64,000 nucleotides of DNA from Ptychodera flava (Eukaryota > Hemichordata > Enteropneusta > Ptychoderidae), in contig NC_091944.1 in assembly GCF_041260155.1 (NCBI RefSeq), positions 11,659,272 through 11,723,271 on the forward strand. Direction: 5' to 3'. Of the stretch, positions 26,201-38,177 are shown piece after piece. Position 1 is the first letter of the stretch, and each line of letters begins with the position of its first letter. Under the pieces are notes generated by a model. The model worked only from the letters and a program-made list of their open reading frames with translations, did not search any database and was not told the origin of the DNA. A program made the position numbers and the translations under genes.

Positions 26201-29200
26201 AATGCTAAATGGCAGTATTGCAAAGAATCTCAACAAAAAGTTATTTAAAAACAAAAATGATTCAACTAATCATACAAAGGGACAGTTGCTGTAATTTTTT
26301 TCAGCATTTCTTTTCATGTGTATCAATGATTATTTCCTGGACAACTCACTATTTTGAAATGCCAAGTATTCAGCTTATCAACACAGTCTGTATGCATCAC
26401 CTGCCATAGTTTGTGAACAACTGAAATCATGTCATGATATAAATTAAACTTTGAACACTAGAAGAAACGCAGAGTTTTTGTTTACAGGTCAAATATTGTT
26501 TCTTTCCACATGATTTACTGGGCAGAACAAGAAACTATAATCTATGCATGCAGCAACAAGTTTACAAAGGGCATAAAAATCCTGGAAAAAAAAAGTCAGC
26601 TACATGTACTGGACCATCTCTGTGAATGCTGCTTATAATGCAATGTTTGCAAAGTAGGAATGACAATAATGTGCAATAAACTTACATGAGTCATGTGTTG
26701 GCGGATACTTATAATATCCCCATTCTCCAATGACTTAAGTGGTCTGTAATTTGAGGGTGTTGGACCTGGCTTTTTTGGTGTTGTCTTGTCCTTGCGATAG
26801 TCAAGGTCTGTGACTACCACAGGCTGGGACTCCCTTCTTGGTCTTGACCACTCACACCTGTTATCAGTTCCAACAGCTGTATGTCTATCTGTTCTCCTGT
26901 CATTGAAGTCTGCCACCGCAAACAACAAACATGTGACGTGTTTACAAGAGCCGTCATCTCTAAATGTTAGAAAATACGATATCAACAGAACTGTGAGAAA
27001 GACATATCTTGTACAGCTTACCCGTAGGAAGTGAAAAATACAGGAGATGTGACATCACTTTTTAACATGCAAAGTAACTACTTGTTAGCTGAATGTTCTT
27101 CCACTCTGAGCCATACAATATTTACAAAAAAGGAAATGCTTCTTGATTAAAGTTATGTATTTTAATCCCATGGAATTGAAATGTGCAATCCCATGGAATT
27201 GCGATGTGCAACAAAGATAATATTTTTTTGCATTAAGTATCAAATTATTTTTGATGGAAGTATAGTCTTCATTCTGTTACCTGTACACCTCCATCTGACC
27301 TGTGCACTATTCAGTGGTACAGTAAGATACACCACAATTTTCTAATACCCTGCAAATTATCATTATTCCTGCAAAGCATGTTTTTTGTTGCTACAATATT
27401 TATCATAACACTGAATCTATACAATAATAATTGGTCAGCCAAACAACATGTGATACTACCAACAGTTCATCTCTTTCCTTCACTTGTTATTACTCTAGTA
27501 GATACACTATTACTCACTAAAGTTCAATGTTTTACTTCTATGTTTTGTTGACCATGATTTCATAACAGTTCTTCTGTTGATTTGTGTGTAAATATTACAT
27601 CTTTGGTGTTATTACTCTTCCAGACTTATTTCATCCTTTGTTTTGTTTTGTTTATGACGTGTTTTGCAAGGCCCTGGGCCACAAGGACAAACTCAGAAAT
27701 CGTACAATAATTTTAATTGTAGTGCAAAACAAAACACAACACCTGAAGATCAGGGTCACACATTGACTACAAGTTACAATTTACAAGTGCATCAGGGGAA
27801 TGTTTTGCATTCTGTTATTCTACCCATTTCGACATAAACACACTGTTCAAGTAGATTTCTGTGTACAGGGCGAAAATTTTGATATGCATGGTAAATAAGA
27901 TCATGAAAGCTATACTTACGCGGCTACACATGCACAGCCAGCTGAAAGTACTACTGCATTTTTTGTCATCAAAACCCATGTCTCATAGCGACCTGCAGTT
28001 TGTCTTTGCTCAGGTTTCACAGCCCCCTTTAGATAGACATAGTCGTTGTTGTTGTTAATGATGCCGATACTAACGCATTCAACATGACCGTCCTTGAACA
28101 TCAGATATCCATCATCACATTTATAGTTACTTAGTCTCTCGGAAGTCCACTTGCAGTGAGAAACAATGTACGCAAAAACATCGCCCAGCGTTAGTGCAGG
28201 CGTATTCTGCAAGTCTCGGTCCCAGACGACAGCTTTGCCATTCAAATCAACACTTTTCCCATCGTCGTCCACAACAAGTCTCCGGCTTCGTTCCGATATC
28301 TCGTGATCACATTTCTCCAACACTTCATATCTTAATTCTGCCTTTTCCGCCAACTCGATTGATTCATTCTTTTTCTTTCTGCAATACGAAATTCCTCGAT
28401 CACGAAGAAATTTCTGCAGCTGCTCTCGCCGCATTTGTTTAAATCTGTCCGCCATTTTTAAAAGTGGTCGACTGATCGGGACTTTTATAACTAGCTTAGG
28501 GGGTCAAAACCTAGTTAAGGTAGCGAGAATTACACTGATGAAACTATGCTGTAACTTTTTGATATCACTTTGGATATTTTTAGTTTGTTGTGTAGAACCT
28601 CATTGATGAATTGATTTCAGAAACAACACTATACTTCAGTTATTAGAATATATATTATCAAAGTGTTTATTATCTCAATGCATAAGGTGTGATTTGAGAA
28701 TCTGTGATCGTTAGTAGGACCATACAAATAATCTAATTATGAGAAACAACCTATTCAACATTTTGTCTCTTAAAATATGGACATTTCTTTACTAGGTTTC
28801 AACTTCGAGGATTCCGTCCGGTCTTTTCAAGAAGCCCTCCACAGGTATTACCAAACCAATCCAGACAGAAGACTGTACAACAGCGACGACATGGAGGCTT
28901 TCAGTGACAGACACAGCCCTGGACTGTACCAAGCCATCCTGGATTCCATCTGTAGACAAGACAACAGACTGTCACTTGAAAGGTACCATTTGCAGAGGAA
29001 GAGAACTGTAGCTTTATTACACATTATTTCTTATTTCAGGTAACTTTTATGATTCAACATTAAAATATAGATCAGATATTGTAAGATAAATTTAAAATGT
29101 ACATTATAGAGACTAGTCAATATGGTAATTATCACAAAAATCAATCATTTACACTTCAGTTTGGATTTCAATGTGATGCATTTATTAGCTTATCATTTTT

Positions 29201-32200
29201 AAATAAAAAAATTTATGTTAAATTTTTAACGGCCTCATATTTGAAATATATCCCTGAAGTGATCATAAAAAACATAAAACTTGGCATTAAAATAATGTGT
29301 TTTAAGAATATTGCAAAGTGGGAGTACCACTTTAATACTACATTTAAAAATATATTGGCTTTTTGACAACTTACCTGCTTTTTTTCAGGTCACAGAAGTG
29401 TTCCATACTGGAAAAGGATTGTGGGGTTTATCTCCGACAGCATGGTTTGTCATGGGAGGGTTTAGTTTTGGGTCGGGTAATGGGTTACTCTACAAGCCAG
29501 AATACCATCAAGCGGTATGAGGAGTATCTTGCCACCAAAAATACTGAAATGACAAACAGACGTGTATTAGATGCATATAATGTAAGTGAAATGGTTTGTT
29601 TCAATAAAACATTCTAGGTTTCAAAATGGTGAAATGATGTCAATCTTTCTTTAGATCTGCAAAAAACATGATTACTTTATGTGTAGTTTTTTTCCCTTAG
29701 ATTCAAAGTGAAAGTTAGACATTATCAAAATGAGTAATTAATATCTACTTGGCTATACGTGTTTCATCTGTGCCTAGCTCTAGGAAATTCAAAACCCATC
29801 AATTAACATATATATTTGTCTTCTTTTTTTTCCTTTCAGAAGAAACTGATATAAACTCTGAATTCAAAACCCATCAATTACATATATTTTTTTCTTTTTT
29901 TCCTTACAGAAGAAACTATTAATAACACTAAATATTGATGACTACCGTCACATACATTTACACAAAATTCCCACCGATACGACAACATCCTCTGCTCTCC
30001 ATTTTGCTACAATCTTAATATCCATTCCTGGTTGCCCTGCCATACCAATCAACAACAACATGCACAATGTAATTAATAGTGTCACTGGTGGTGTAGATCC
30101 AGAAATTGTAAGAAACACAATACATGAAACAATGAAACAAACCCAAACAATCATGAATTCTCTACCTGCAGAATATACAAACATCACACCAGACAAGTTT
30201 GATGAAATGTTAGAACACTTCAAGATATACAAAGAATACCAGTTCAGGATGATGCACACACTTAAACACTCACATCTTGTAGACCTCCTCGAGATTCCAC
30301 TCCACAGTCTAGAGAACTATCACACCTGTTATCAACACATCTCAGACAAAATTCCTGCTTTCAAAGTATATTCTACCAAGTACACTGTGGTGATGACAGC
30401 AGACTGGCCAGGATGGTTTTTCAGCAAGAAGTTACAAGCTCAGAGTAAGATTAATGCAAACATCATTCCAAGACAAGGACCACTTCATGTCAACCTCAAT
30501 ATTGATGAAGACCATGTGATGATGTGTTGGGCAATCTATGCACCACTTTACAAGAAGGTATTTCAAAGAGAACTTCCTCTGAAACCCAAGCCATGGCAGA
30601 CCAAACTGATACTCTGTACATTCTACCTTGGTTGGAGACTGATCCGAGAACCGATACTTCAAATCTTCAAATACTGCAAGGATCCAGAGGTGGATTTTGT
30701 CATCCATGCTCTAGAAGATATTCTCCCAACTTGTCTCCTTCTGTATGCTGCTGTCTTCCGATCTGGTAACTACAGTTTGTTTCAGCAACTCATGAAGAGA
30801 ATCAGTATCTTCTTTATCCAGTGGGGAAGACATCATTATGACAGGGCATGTCTTTCATACTTGAGTGATTCTCAATTTCACTCCCTCTCTTTTCCACTTC
30901 TAACATCACACTTCTCTTCATATCTCACTGCATTCACTGAAGCTCTTGTTGAGTTGTTTCATGCACAACTCAGACGACACACACAACGAACCAATATATC
31001 ATCTTCTGATATCCAGAAAACAGCCAGATCTCTTAGCTGCAGTGGTTTCCAACAACAACTCACCAGTGCATTCATACCACCAGGTCAGAGGGGAATCAGC
31101 AAAAGGGATTACTCTGTCTTGGCAGGGAAGGCAGCCGAAGCTATGGCCACCATGTTTACTGAGATTGGAGCCAATGTTGGGAAGACAAAGAAATCACAAG
31201 ACACAGATAGTAGTGGTTTGCCAATTGGTCCTCCAACTTACCAGCTGAAGACTTTGCAATCACAGATTCAACCCAAACAAATGCCACTTTCATATGTAGT
31301 AGCACGTGATCCTGCAACCAACACACTCTGTGATCATCCTGATTGTTCCACACCACTTGATGACACTAAAGATCTCCTACACTTACCATGCCGCCATCTC
31401 ATACATTCATTACACCTTGACACTGACTCAAGCTGCCCAATATGCACACCCCTCATTCAAGATCAAGCACAGAAACTTGTCAAAGCTCTCAATGAGTCTT
31501 TCATTCAGCCTACACAATCAGCAACTACAGTTTCTCATACACAACAACAGCAAACAGATGAAGCAGCCTCTTGTAATGTTACACCTGCCATTACACACAC
31601 AGATAGACATTACTACAGTTCACCTCAGTTTGGTGTTGACCTTTCAACACAAATTCAACATATACAAGTACAAAGACAGCATCACCCACCAACAAGAGCT
31701 CCTCCACTCTCATCAGCTCAACCTTTTGCTGCCAGTCGAAGGCGGTGTTCACATTGTAAACAGTATGGTCATACCAGAACAACCAACAAAGTCATCACCT
31801 GTCCTCGGCTGCTAGAAAGAAATCAGAGTCCATCAGACAATCGAGAACAGCCTCCATTACAATCTCAGTCACAGCATTCTACACATCAGGAACAGCCGCC
31901 GATACACAGATCAAGTCAGACACAGCATCATACACAAAACAACAGCATACCTCCATCCAATCAGTCATATACAATGGTTATCTCCATGCCTCAAACACAG
32001 TTGTATCATAACTGCCTATACTGGGTATTTCCTTCTGGTTTCAGTCAGGCTGGTGTCCGACAGAGCAGCAGCAATGCATGCACTATAATTGCTCTGTATA
32101 CAGCACGTCTTTTTCATTTAAATAACACAATCCTTGATCAGATCCCATCTCACGTAAACACAACACTACCACATTCAGTCAGTTCTTTATTGTATTTAGG

Positions 32201-33342
32201 TCTCAAGTCAGGAAATGAAAGCCATGACAGGTAAGTCTAGTCTGTATACCTCTAACACCAAATATAACAAGACAGAAGACACATGCTCATATGTACCCTG
32301 TTATTTAATGTGTTATGGAAAAAAATTCTACTAATTGTTCCAAATATTGTCATTATGGTTTTTACAGAGGTTGAAGCTATTAAGTATTTTGCACATCTAC
32401 TGAAAAGAACTATGTTTAAGCCACATTATCAACAGCATAATGTTGAACTTATAATTTACTACTTACCTCATTAATTTTTTTTTCAGATACATGAAAGAAC
32501 ATGCTTCACTTGATCCAAATCTGACTGTTGAGGAGGCAGTTGCACATTGCAGGTTTCCTACACAATACAATCAAGAAATAGGCCCTGTTTACAACAATTT
32601 CAATAACACAACTGAAAGTCTTGTACATCAGTTACAACACCAGTTTTCACTTAATACCACTCACACAATAATATATGTTTCACGAGGACAGAGTGTGGTT
32701 TTCTATAAACATCGAAATAAGGTAATGATAGTTACAAACATTTTACAGAAACAATTCCTGTATACTATTAATTAGCCATTTTCATGACCCCTCCCATCCT
32801 TGTATTTCCGTTGGTATGAATCTGTCAATCAACAAAAACTCTACAACTTTAGGTTATATTCACCTAAATCTGGACTGAATTGCTACTCTACTCATTTGTA
32901 TGCAAAACAGGGTTTTTTTCATTTCTTGTACCAAAATGATGATTTTTGACACCACATACCACTGGAAGCACAAGGATGCGAGGTCATGAATAGGTCATGA
33001 AAATGGCCAGTTGGTGATGCATTCAATCACATGATTATCGCTGCAGTATTTATGGTAACTGATCAACCGCTCACTTTTTTTGCTAAATGTACTATAAATC
33101 TAATAATGACTAATATTGGTTTTATTTTAATTACAAAAATAACAACTTGACTAAACATCTTTTTTCAGTTGATCCTGTTTGATTCACACTATCACATCTT
33201 GGGTGGTCATCAGTTGGGCGCTGTCTTACTAACAACTTCATTAGATGAGCCAAAACACTTACTCGCCAAATTTAATCAGTTGACAACTGGGAATGACGTC
33301 TGCAATGCTGTCGGTAGTATAACACCCATTTCCTTCAACTAA
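17299..33342 (+). CDS. Uncharacterised large protein with RING-like finger and probable cysteine-protease end
   Basis: Seven exons join with matching phases: 17299-17370, 19485-19611, 28796-29039, 29389-29581, 29910-32230, 32487-32721 and 33169-33342 (3,366 nt, at least 1,121 aa; the first exon is uncertain). The large exon has LNIDDYRHIHLHKIP, then a region (GPLHVNLNIDED, KPKPWQTKL, VFRSGNYSLF, WGRHHYDRACLSYLSD) whose style I recall from multi-copy uncharacterised proteins of invertebrates and some fungi. A RING-like finger follows at about nt 31,325-31,455 (CDHPDCSTP, LPCRHLIH, CPIC). A Gln/His/Ser/Pro-rich linker comes next, then a zinc-knuckle-like motif (CSHCKQYGH, CP). The last part has SSSNACTIIAL (Cys codon 32,079) and FDSHYH (His codon 33,187), a Cys...His pair as in papain-fold proteases or deubiquitinases; that is my inference. 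An ISL2EU transposon fills the intron between exons 19,611 and 28,796. All joined frames are open. Confidence 0.7.
18025..18701. mobile_element. Palindromic MITE with TTAA target sites
   Basis: A 677-bp imperfect palindrome begins GGTTCCACGACAAGAAATTG and ends CTTGTCTTGGAACC. TTAA flanks both sides (18021-18024 and 18702-18705). Inside, the arms share stretches such as ACCTGTCACGTGATAGTTAT and its inverse. TTAA duplication points to piggyBac or Kolobok type mobilisation. It lies in an intron of the gene ending at 33,342. Confidence 0.75.
18907..19295. mobile_element. Second palindromic MITE with TTAA target sites
   Basis: A 389-bp palindrome begins GGGGAAGGTTACCCAGC and ends GCTGGGTAGCCTTCCCC, with TTAA at 18903-18906 and 19296-19299. 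The centre (about 19,050-19,150) folds on AGCCCTACAAGTGTC and its mirror. It is a different family from its neighbour at 18,025. Confidence 0.75.
20198..23189 (+). CDS. THAP-domain DDE transposase (ISL2EU)
   Basis: Three exons join in phase: 20198-20708, 21498-21746 and 22249-23189, giving 566 aa. I start at ATG 20,198 because a THAP finger begins at once (MVFTCEAAEC, later RLCSLHF, a C2-CH pattern); it would bind the element's ends. The third exon begins with a helix-turn-helix region (LADLFCVSTSTVTKI) and continues as a DDE_Tnp_4 nuclease. The likely acidic triad is Asp 375 (LDCAEIFVD), Asp 450 (MTDRGF) and Glu 502 (HIERAIQRVK). The protein would cut and paste the transposon. All three exons are open and every splice site is a good GT-AG, so this copy may encode an intact transposase. 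Confidence 0.88.
20820..20917. mobile_element. 98-bp perfect hairpin with 9-bp target duplication
   Basis: Two perfect 47-bp arms (20820-20866 and 20871-20917) are separated by CTCA. The ends are TAGCCCTGCG and CGCAGGGCTA. TGCTATGGG occurs just outside on both sides (20811-20819, 20918-20926). A 9-bp duplication is typical of Mutator-like insertion. It lies in intron 1 of the transposase gene, so it entered after the ISL2EU copy or came along with it. Confidence 0.85.
23190..25115. other. Spacer between the two convergent ISL2EU genes
   Basis: It holds the 3' ends of both transposon genes. No further coding exon was supported. Around 23,270-23,600 the sequence is rich in CTGTCTGT-like words. 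A MITE lies at 24,754-25,073. Confidence 0.5.
24754..25073. repeat. MITE-like repeat inside the ISL2EU spacer
   Basis: The left end reads AAGGGCCAGTAACTCC and the right end GGTATTGGCCCT, an imperfect inverted pair. The centre contains a small palindrome (GAATTCTGGTC...GACTAGAATTC) also found in worn form near 19,830 and 36,290, so these may be three copies of one family. Confidence 0.5.
25116..28455 (-). CDS. SAP-SWIM-YqaJ nuclease of the ISL2EU transposon
   Basis: Read on the minus strand: exon 1 28455-27920, exon 2 26959-26686, exon 3 25936-25116, with matching phases. Exon 1 starts with a SAP-like helix pair (MRREQLQKFLRDRGISY). A SWIM zinc finger is completed across the first junction (CACVA joined to ADDGSCKH). 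Exon 3 codes for a YqaJ-type exonuclease: GRITAS, HGRKYE, the acidic GTSPDG, EIKC and YSQVQFQM. YqaJ proteins are restriction-fold 5'-3' nucleases; here it probably assists transposition. Exon 3 changes frame once between about 25,735 and 25,775: the upstream frame reads ENTTQSHHEYLQ, the downstream frame CQNTPEWEAVRKGRITAS. Unless that is a sequencing error, this copy makes a truncated nuclease. Confidence 0.85.
29785..29932 (+). repeat. Tandem duplication of a 3' splice site
   Basis: A unit of about 70-75 bp is repeated: AATTCAAAACCCATCAATTA, a pyrimidine tract, and CAG|AAGAAACT. The first acceptor ends at 29,839 and the second at 29,909. Splicing at the first would read into TAA within five codons; the second keeps the frame of the large exon. 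The copies have diverged only a little. Confidence 0.8.
32776..33007. repeat. Fold-back MITE-like repeat in the last intron
   Basis: CCATTTTCATGACC at the left mirrors GGTCATGAAAATGG at the right, and CATCCTTG mirrors CAAGGATG just inside. A related copy lies at 36,686-36,890. Confidence 0.6.
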
Positions 33343-33344
33343 CA

Positions 33345-36300
33345 GGTAAGTCCATTTTCAAATAATGCTTTTCTAATAACTTGACCAATGTCATTGCCGA
33401 ACCTTCACTGTAAAGAAGTCTTCGTGTAATATATATACTGTGTAAAATAAAATTACATGTAACATCAATGGACACAAAAATCTGACAGGTTATTACCATT
33501 ACAATGTGATACAATTGCATGTCAACACTGACACGCATCCACTCTGCACACACTGAACACCAACATACCCTACCTATGGCATGTACCTTGACGTGGTGGT
33601 AGGGCAACTGATTGGTAGACAGTAATATAATGAACTCAGACAGACTGTATCTGTCTGTATGTTAACTAACTGGGATTAAATAAATTGTCACTGTCTATCA
33701 ATCAGACCAAAACATGCCAACTTTTCAATACATTTTGATGGCCATTGACCCATTGTACAATAAAAATAAGCTTACTGTGTGACAAATAATTACAAAGACA
33801 GAATCTCAATGATTTACACATTATTACATAATCTCACTGCTGGAAAAATTTATGCAGCAAACTGTCAAAATCTTTTGTCTCAATAAGTAAGAAGATGGTG
33901 ATCACACTATAAGATGACAAATCATAATATTTATCTATAATTTTTTACAAATATTTTCATTAATGCAAACCTGAAATAAAGAACCCATTCTCACAAAGTG
34001 TACATGACCATTAGTCTTTTTCAATACCATATTGTATACCACTCTCATTACTTATTTTCATTTGCAATGATAGATAGAAATGGATGGACAGGTAGATAGA
34101 CATAAAGACAGAGACCATTAACAGAAAGGAACAGAATGAGTATAGGTGACAGGAAGAGTTAGAATACCAGCATAAACATATGACATACTTGACAAACATG
34201 TTTCACATGGCAAGCTTGTACACTCATATGATATATGAATAATAAATTTATCAATAAAGAAAATAACATTGAGGAGGAATGAATACTCCGCAGAGGCATG
34301 GATGTCACGTCAATGATACAGCAGGGAATAGAGAATGCACGACCCACACGCCCAAAATCACACAAACACAAACACACTAGCACAACAGTATCGCAGGCGG
34401 CTGCTCACCAGCGCAGCAACCATACTCGCATATCAAATTCATCTGAGGTTATACTGTATGAGATACACGAAAACGGTTCAACTATGGACGTAATTTGCTA
34501 CATCCACAAAATGGTCGTCGGTAAACCGCTTCGAGTGTGCACTGTGCTGTCTCTTGTTTACATTACGTTGGGTTCGTCAACAAGACTTCATCACAAATGG
34601 CAATCATTTTTCATTTAGAGGTATAATAAGACATACTCACCGAAAATTGTTCTCAAATAGCAAATGAAAAAGCCCCTCAAAATTTATTTGTATTTGTATT
34701 GTTTTTCGTTCTCCCGAAGTCCAGAGTCATGCTTAAAAGTCTACGTAGTGTCGCGCATTTGACAGTAGATAGAACGTAGTGCGGAAAGCGCTTCCGGGTT
34801 GGCTCACGCATGCGCGTTGCGTTTGTACAGCGTCTGTTGGTTGGGATGGTTTCTGCAGTAGAGCGCCACCTAGAGGGAATTAATTCAAACTAGTAGTTAG
34901 GGATTAAATCGGCAATCAACATCCAAAGTGATTTATTTAGAAATGAATCAACAAATTTAATTAATCTCTGAGATTAAATTTCTAACAACACAACCACAGA
35001 GATTAGGTGAGAAAGTATGTATTGTTTGCTAGCAGGGAACGAGTTGTAGGCTGGATAATGTTCGGATGAAAGGTACAACGCATACACCTACCCACCCTAC
35101 CTTACGTGCCAGCAAGGTATGACGGAAGAATACCTTGCTGGTGCGTTCGTTTGTTGACTTTAACAAAGTTAATCCGGTGATAATCTGGTGACAGCGTCAA
35201 CAGATCAGTAATGTTACTCTTGCTTGCTTTGGCGCATTAGGCAATCAAACGCATCAGATAATAGACGCAACACAGTGACAAAATTGTACGAAACCAGTGC
35301 TAACATAAGACCAAGACACCAAAGGTTGGCAGTATTCTTTAATGGCAAATACTATCATAGCCAACGTATTAAAATAAAATAAACCATAGGGAGAAGAACA
35401 CTGTGCTGAGCCCTGAGACACCCGTACCCGGCCCTTGCCCTTTGGGATCGACATTTGTGCATCCCCTGTGGCACGAGTCAAGTTAACGAATCTTAAACGC
35501 TCTCTGTTGGTGTGACTAAACATTTATTTTGTTCACACGATCTACTTTTCTTAACACATACCTGACTTACTAGTTATGGAAATTCACTACTTCCAACGAG
35601 CTACTAATTCAAAAATAGCATAAAAGCTCAGGGACTAAAGCAACTTACTTAAAGTATGAAATCGAAAACATTTTGGTTGCAATCAATTTAAATGTTTTTG
35701 GTTATAATGATACAGTAATTGTCTGGAGAGGTATTGCCTTGACGTGTGCATTATCATTAGCAATGCATTTACAAATATATCTGGAGGATGAGAATACAGA
35801 AAAAATGATTGATTTTATCAAATGCCCTATCAAACTAAAAAGGCATTAATGTACCCCCTTCTGACTTGCTATAATTTTGAAATTCCTCCTCTCAAAACTG
35901 GCCTGGTTTTGAAACTGACAGAATCTTACAGTGTGTATGTGTCTGTGTTTGTGTGTGTGTATGAACGGTGTGTTTGTAGGGAAGGAGAGTGCCGTTTTTA
36001 CTTATTTTCTCTCACAGGTGAAGTTCATTCTCTAAAACAGAAAAAAAACGTGATCACATAAAAAAGGTTTGGATACAGGATGACGTTCCTCACCCGTCAG
36101 GAAAACTGAACATAATTTACAGAATTGTTCAAAACGGACGAAAGCTGTACCTTTTGGCCTATTGTTCAGCGCGATTTATTCTGTGTATCAACCGCAGTTT
36201 ATTGTTCTACTCCCAACAGCATCCTTGAATGACAAAATATTATATTTGGCAAAAATACTCTGTATATGTTTAAAGACCGTAATCAAATGAATTCTAGTCC

Positions 36301-36685
36301 GGACTTGAATTCAATTTTATACAGTGACAATGCTGATACATATGGGTGTGTTATACGCTAAAACAGAGACCTTTCATCACACTTCAGGGAGTAGGACAAT
36401 AATCTACGGTAGATTCACAAACCAATGTTCCTGCAAAAAATAGCCAAAGGTTATACAGCCAATAGAGCTATAAATGAAAGACTTGTCATGATTGAAATAG
36501 ATATTGAAAAAGGAGTCCGTTTTCACATATCGCGATATTTTCATTTTTTGCAGTTTGTGAAAGTTTTATTTTCTCATATTTGTTTCAGTGAGTTAAAAAT
36601 AGATCTTCAGCAAACTTCAAATAAGTTATAAGGTTATTTTACAATTTAATACATGAATATATTGTGCAATAGTTTGTATTTATTT
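33345..36685. other. Gene-free stretch
   Basis: No exon was supported. Around 34,740-34,870 the base composition turns GC-rich with several CpGs (CGCATGCGCGTTGCG) and a GCGCCACCTAGAGGG word. This could be a promoter or insulator-like spot, but nothing downstream confirms a gene. Confidence 0.4.
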
Positions 36686-36890
36686 TATTTTCATGACACC
36701 TGTGTGACCTTTACATCCTGGCATTTTTGTTGGTATGGATTTGCCGTTTTGCTATACTAATCATTTTTTGAACACCTTCTTAACAAAAAATCTATTTTCT
36801 TTACTAATGATAGAGAAAGTTCATTGTTGTATCATACCATACTGACAAAATACCAGGATGTATGGTCACTCTTTGGTCATGGAAATGGCC
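36686..36890. repeat. Second copy of the ATTTTCATGAC fold-back repeat
   Basis: ATTTTCATGACAC at the left mirrors GGTCATGGAAAT at the right, with ACATCCTGG and CCAGGATGT inside. Layout and end motifs match the repeat at 32,776-33,007; the interiors have diverged. Confidence 0.55.
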
Positions 36891-38177
36891 TATCCTCATC
36901 CATAAATCTGAGTTGTTTAGTAAAGTCATCTGAGTAGTTATACTGTTCCATTGTGAGGTCACTGTTTACACTGGGCCTCCCTGGAAATCAGTATATTTTT
37001 GACTGAGGGAGCTAACCAGTATCAATATGAATATTAAAAAATAAATAAAATAAACTGTAATCTTAAGACTGCTCTATAAAGTCAAATTGATATTTCTGAT
37101 GACACGCAGAACAATGAGGCTTGAGTAGTTCCATGTCATCTTGGTTGATACCTATGGGTGTGAAAAAGTACCTATATGTTTGTGTATGTGTCCTTAACAA
37201 TAAATACACACAGAGGATTGTTTCTCCAATACAATTTATTTTTGTGACTTTTCTTTCAGAGACAGCTCAACATATATTACATTTTAATTAGAGACAGTCT
37301 CGTTTCGAGTACCCCTAATACTGGATTTTAACTGTAACAGCCATATTAGGTTATTTTTAGTTGGCTTAATTTGCTTCTGAGAAACAACAGAAGAATGTCA
37401 AGTATTAGCGCTATATATATGTAGTAGTTTGGAGTAAAATTGTTCTGAACTGTATATACTTCGAGGAAGACATTCACAATCTTCTTTTAAGAAAGTCATT
37501 GTTAAACTGTATTCGTATAAGAGTGTTGTTAACTAGAGCTGTCGAAATACTTTACAGCATAGAAAATGGATAAAAAATATTCTACATGTCATTCACGAAT
37601 AAAGTGAACATGAAAAATACTTGCTTCAAGGTAAAAAAAATACATGAAAATACAACTGGCAAGTTGGAGTCTGTCGTTCTCTGGAAATACTTCCTTCAAG
37701 GTAAAAAAAAAGTACCAATCTGTTTCCACCAGTGTAAGTCATAAATGCAAACCAATATTTCATTTTTCTGTACGATATATAATTATTACAAGTTTTGGAT
37801 TTCTGCATATTTAGTCCACACATTTTGTACAAACAGGTTGTATGATAGTGAGACCATCAGTACTATACTACACAAGGTAAAAAGAAAGAAGCGGTAAAAT
37901 TGTTTAAACATTTCATCATATTCTGTCAGTGTAAAGATAACACATAGAAATAAACAAAATATGATTCTTACATCACGACCATGGTTTCAACAAATTCATC
38001 TCATGTAGGACACTATTTGTATTTGATCTAGATATTCACTAGCAACTCAATTAGCATATACATGTTAGGCTCTGGTTTTCAGGAAAGTACCTCAAATCTA
38101 TGTATGTAGACAATCATCTAATATGTTCACCTGATAATAATGTAAAGACAAGTCGAACAGTTACAAGAGAAAATACC
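36891..38177. other. Gene-free stretch downstream of the membrane-protein pseudogene
   Basis: AT-rich with no supported exon. It contains a short direct repeat of TACTTGCTTCAAGG / TACTTCCTTCAAGGTAAAAA near 37,620 and 37,685. Confidence 0.4.

Larger units (their letters stand above)
20041..28528. mobile_element. ISL2EU-superfamily DNA transposon, nearly whole
   Basis: The element is 8,488 bp. Its left end reads TCTCGCCACCTTAAATGGG and its right end is the inverse, CCTAGTTAAGGTAGCGAGA. AT stands directly outside at both ends (20039-20040 and 28529-28530), consistent with a 2-bp target duplication. It carries two convergent genes: a THAP/DDE transposase on the plus strand and a SAP-SWIM-YqaJ nuclease on the minus strand. 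As I recall, this gene pair is the mark of ISL2EU elements. It sits in an intron of the host gene at 17,299-33,342 and has not disturbed its splice sites. Confidence 0.88.

Noticed and set aside
12059-34877. GCGCCACCTAGAGGG occurs near 12,063 and near 34,862 and resembles a CTCF site
   Set aside because: The first copy is coding sequence for ERHLEG of the dioxygenase active site, so the match is likely chance. One further copy without context is not enough.
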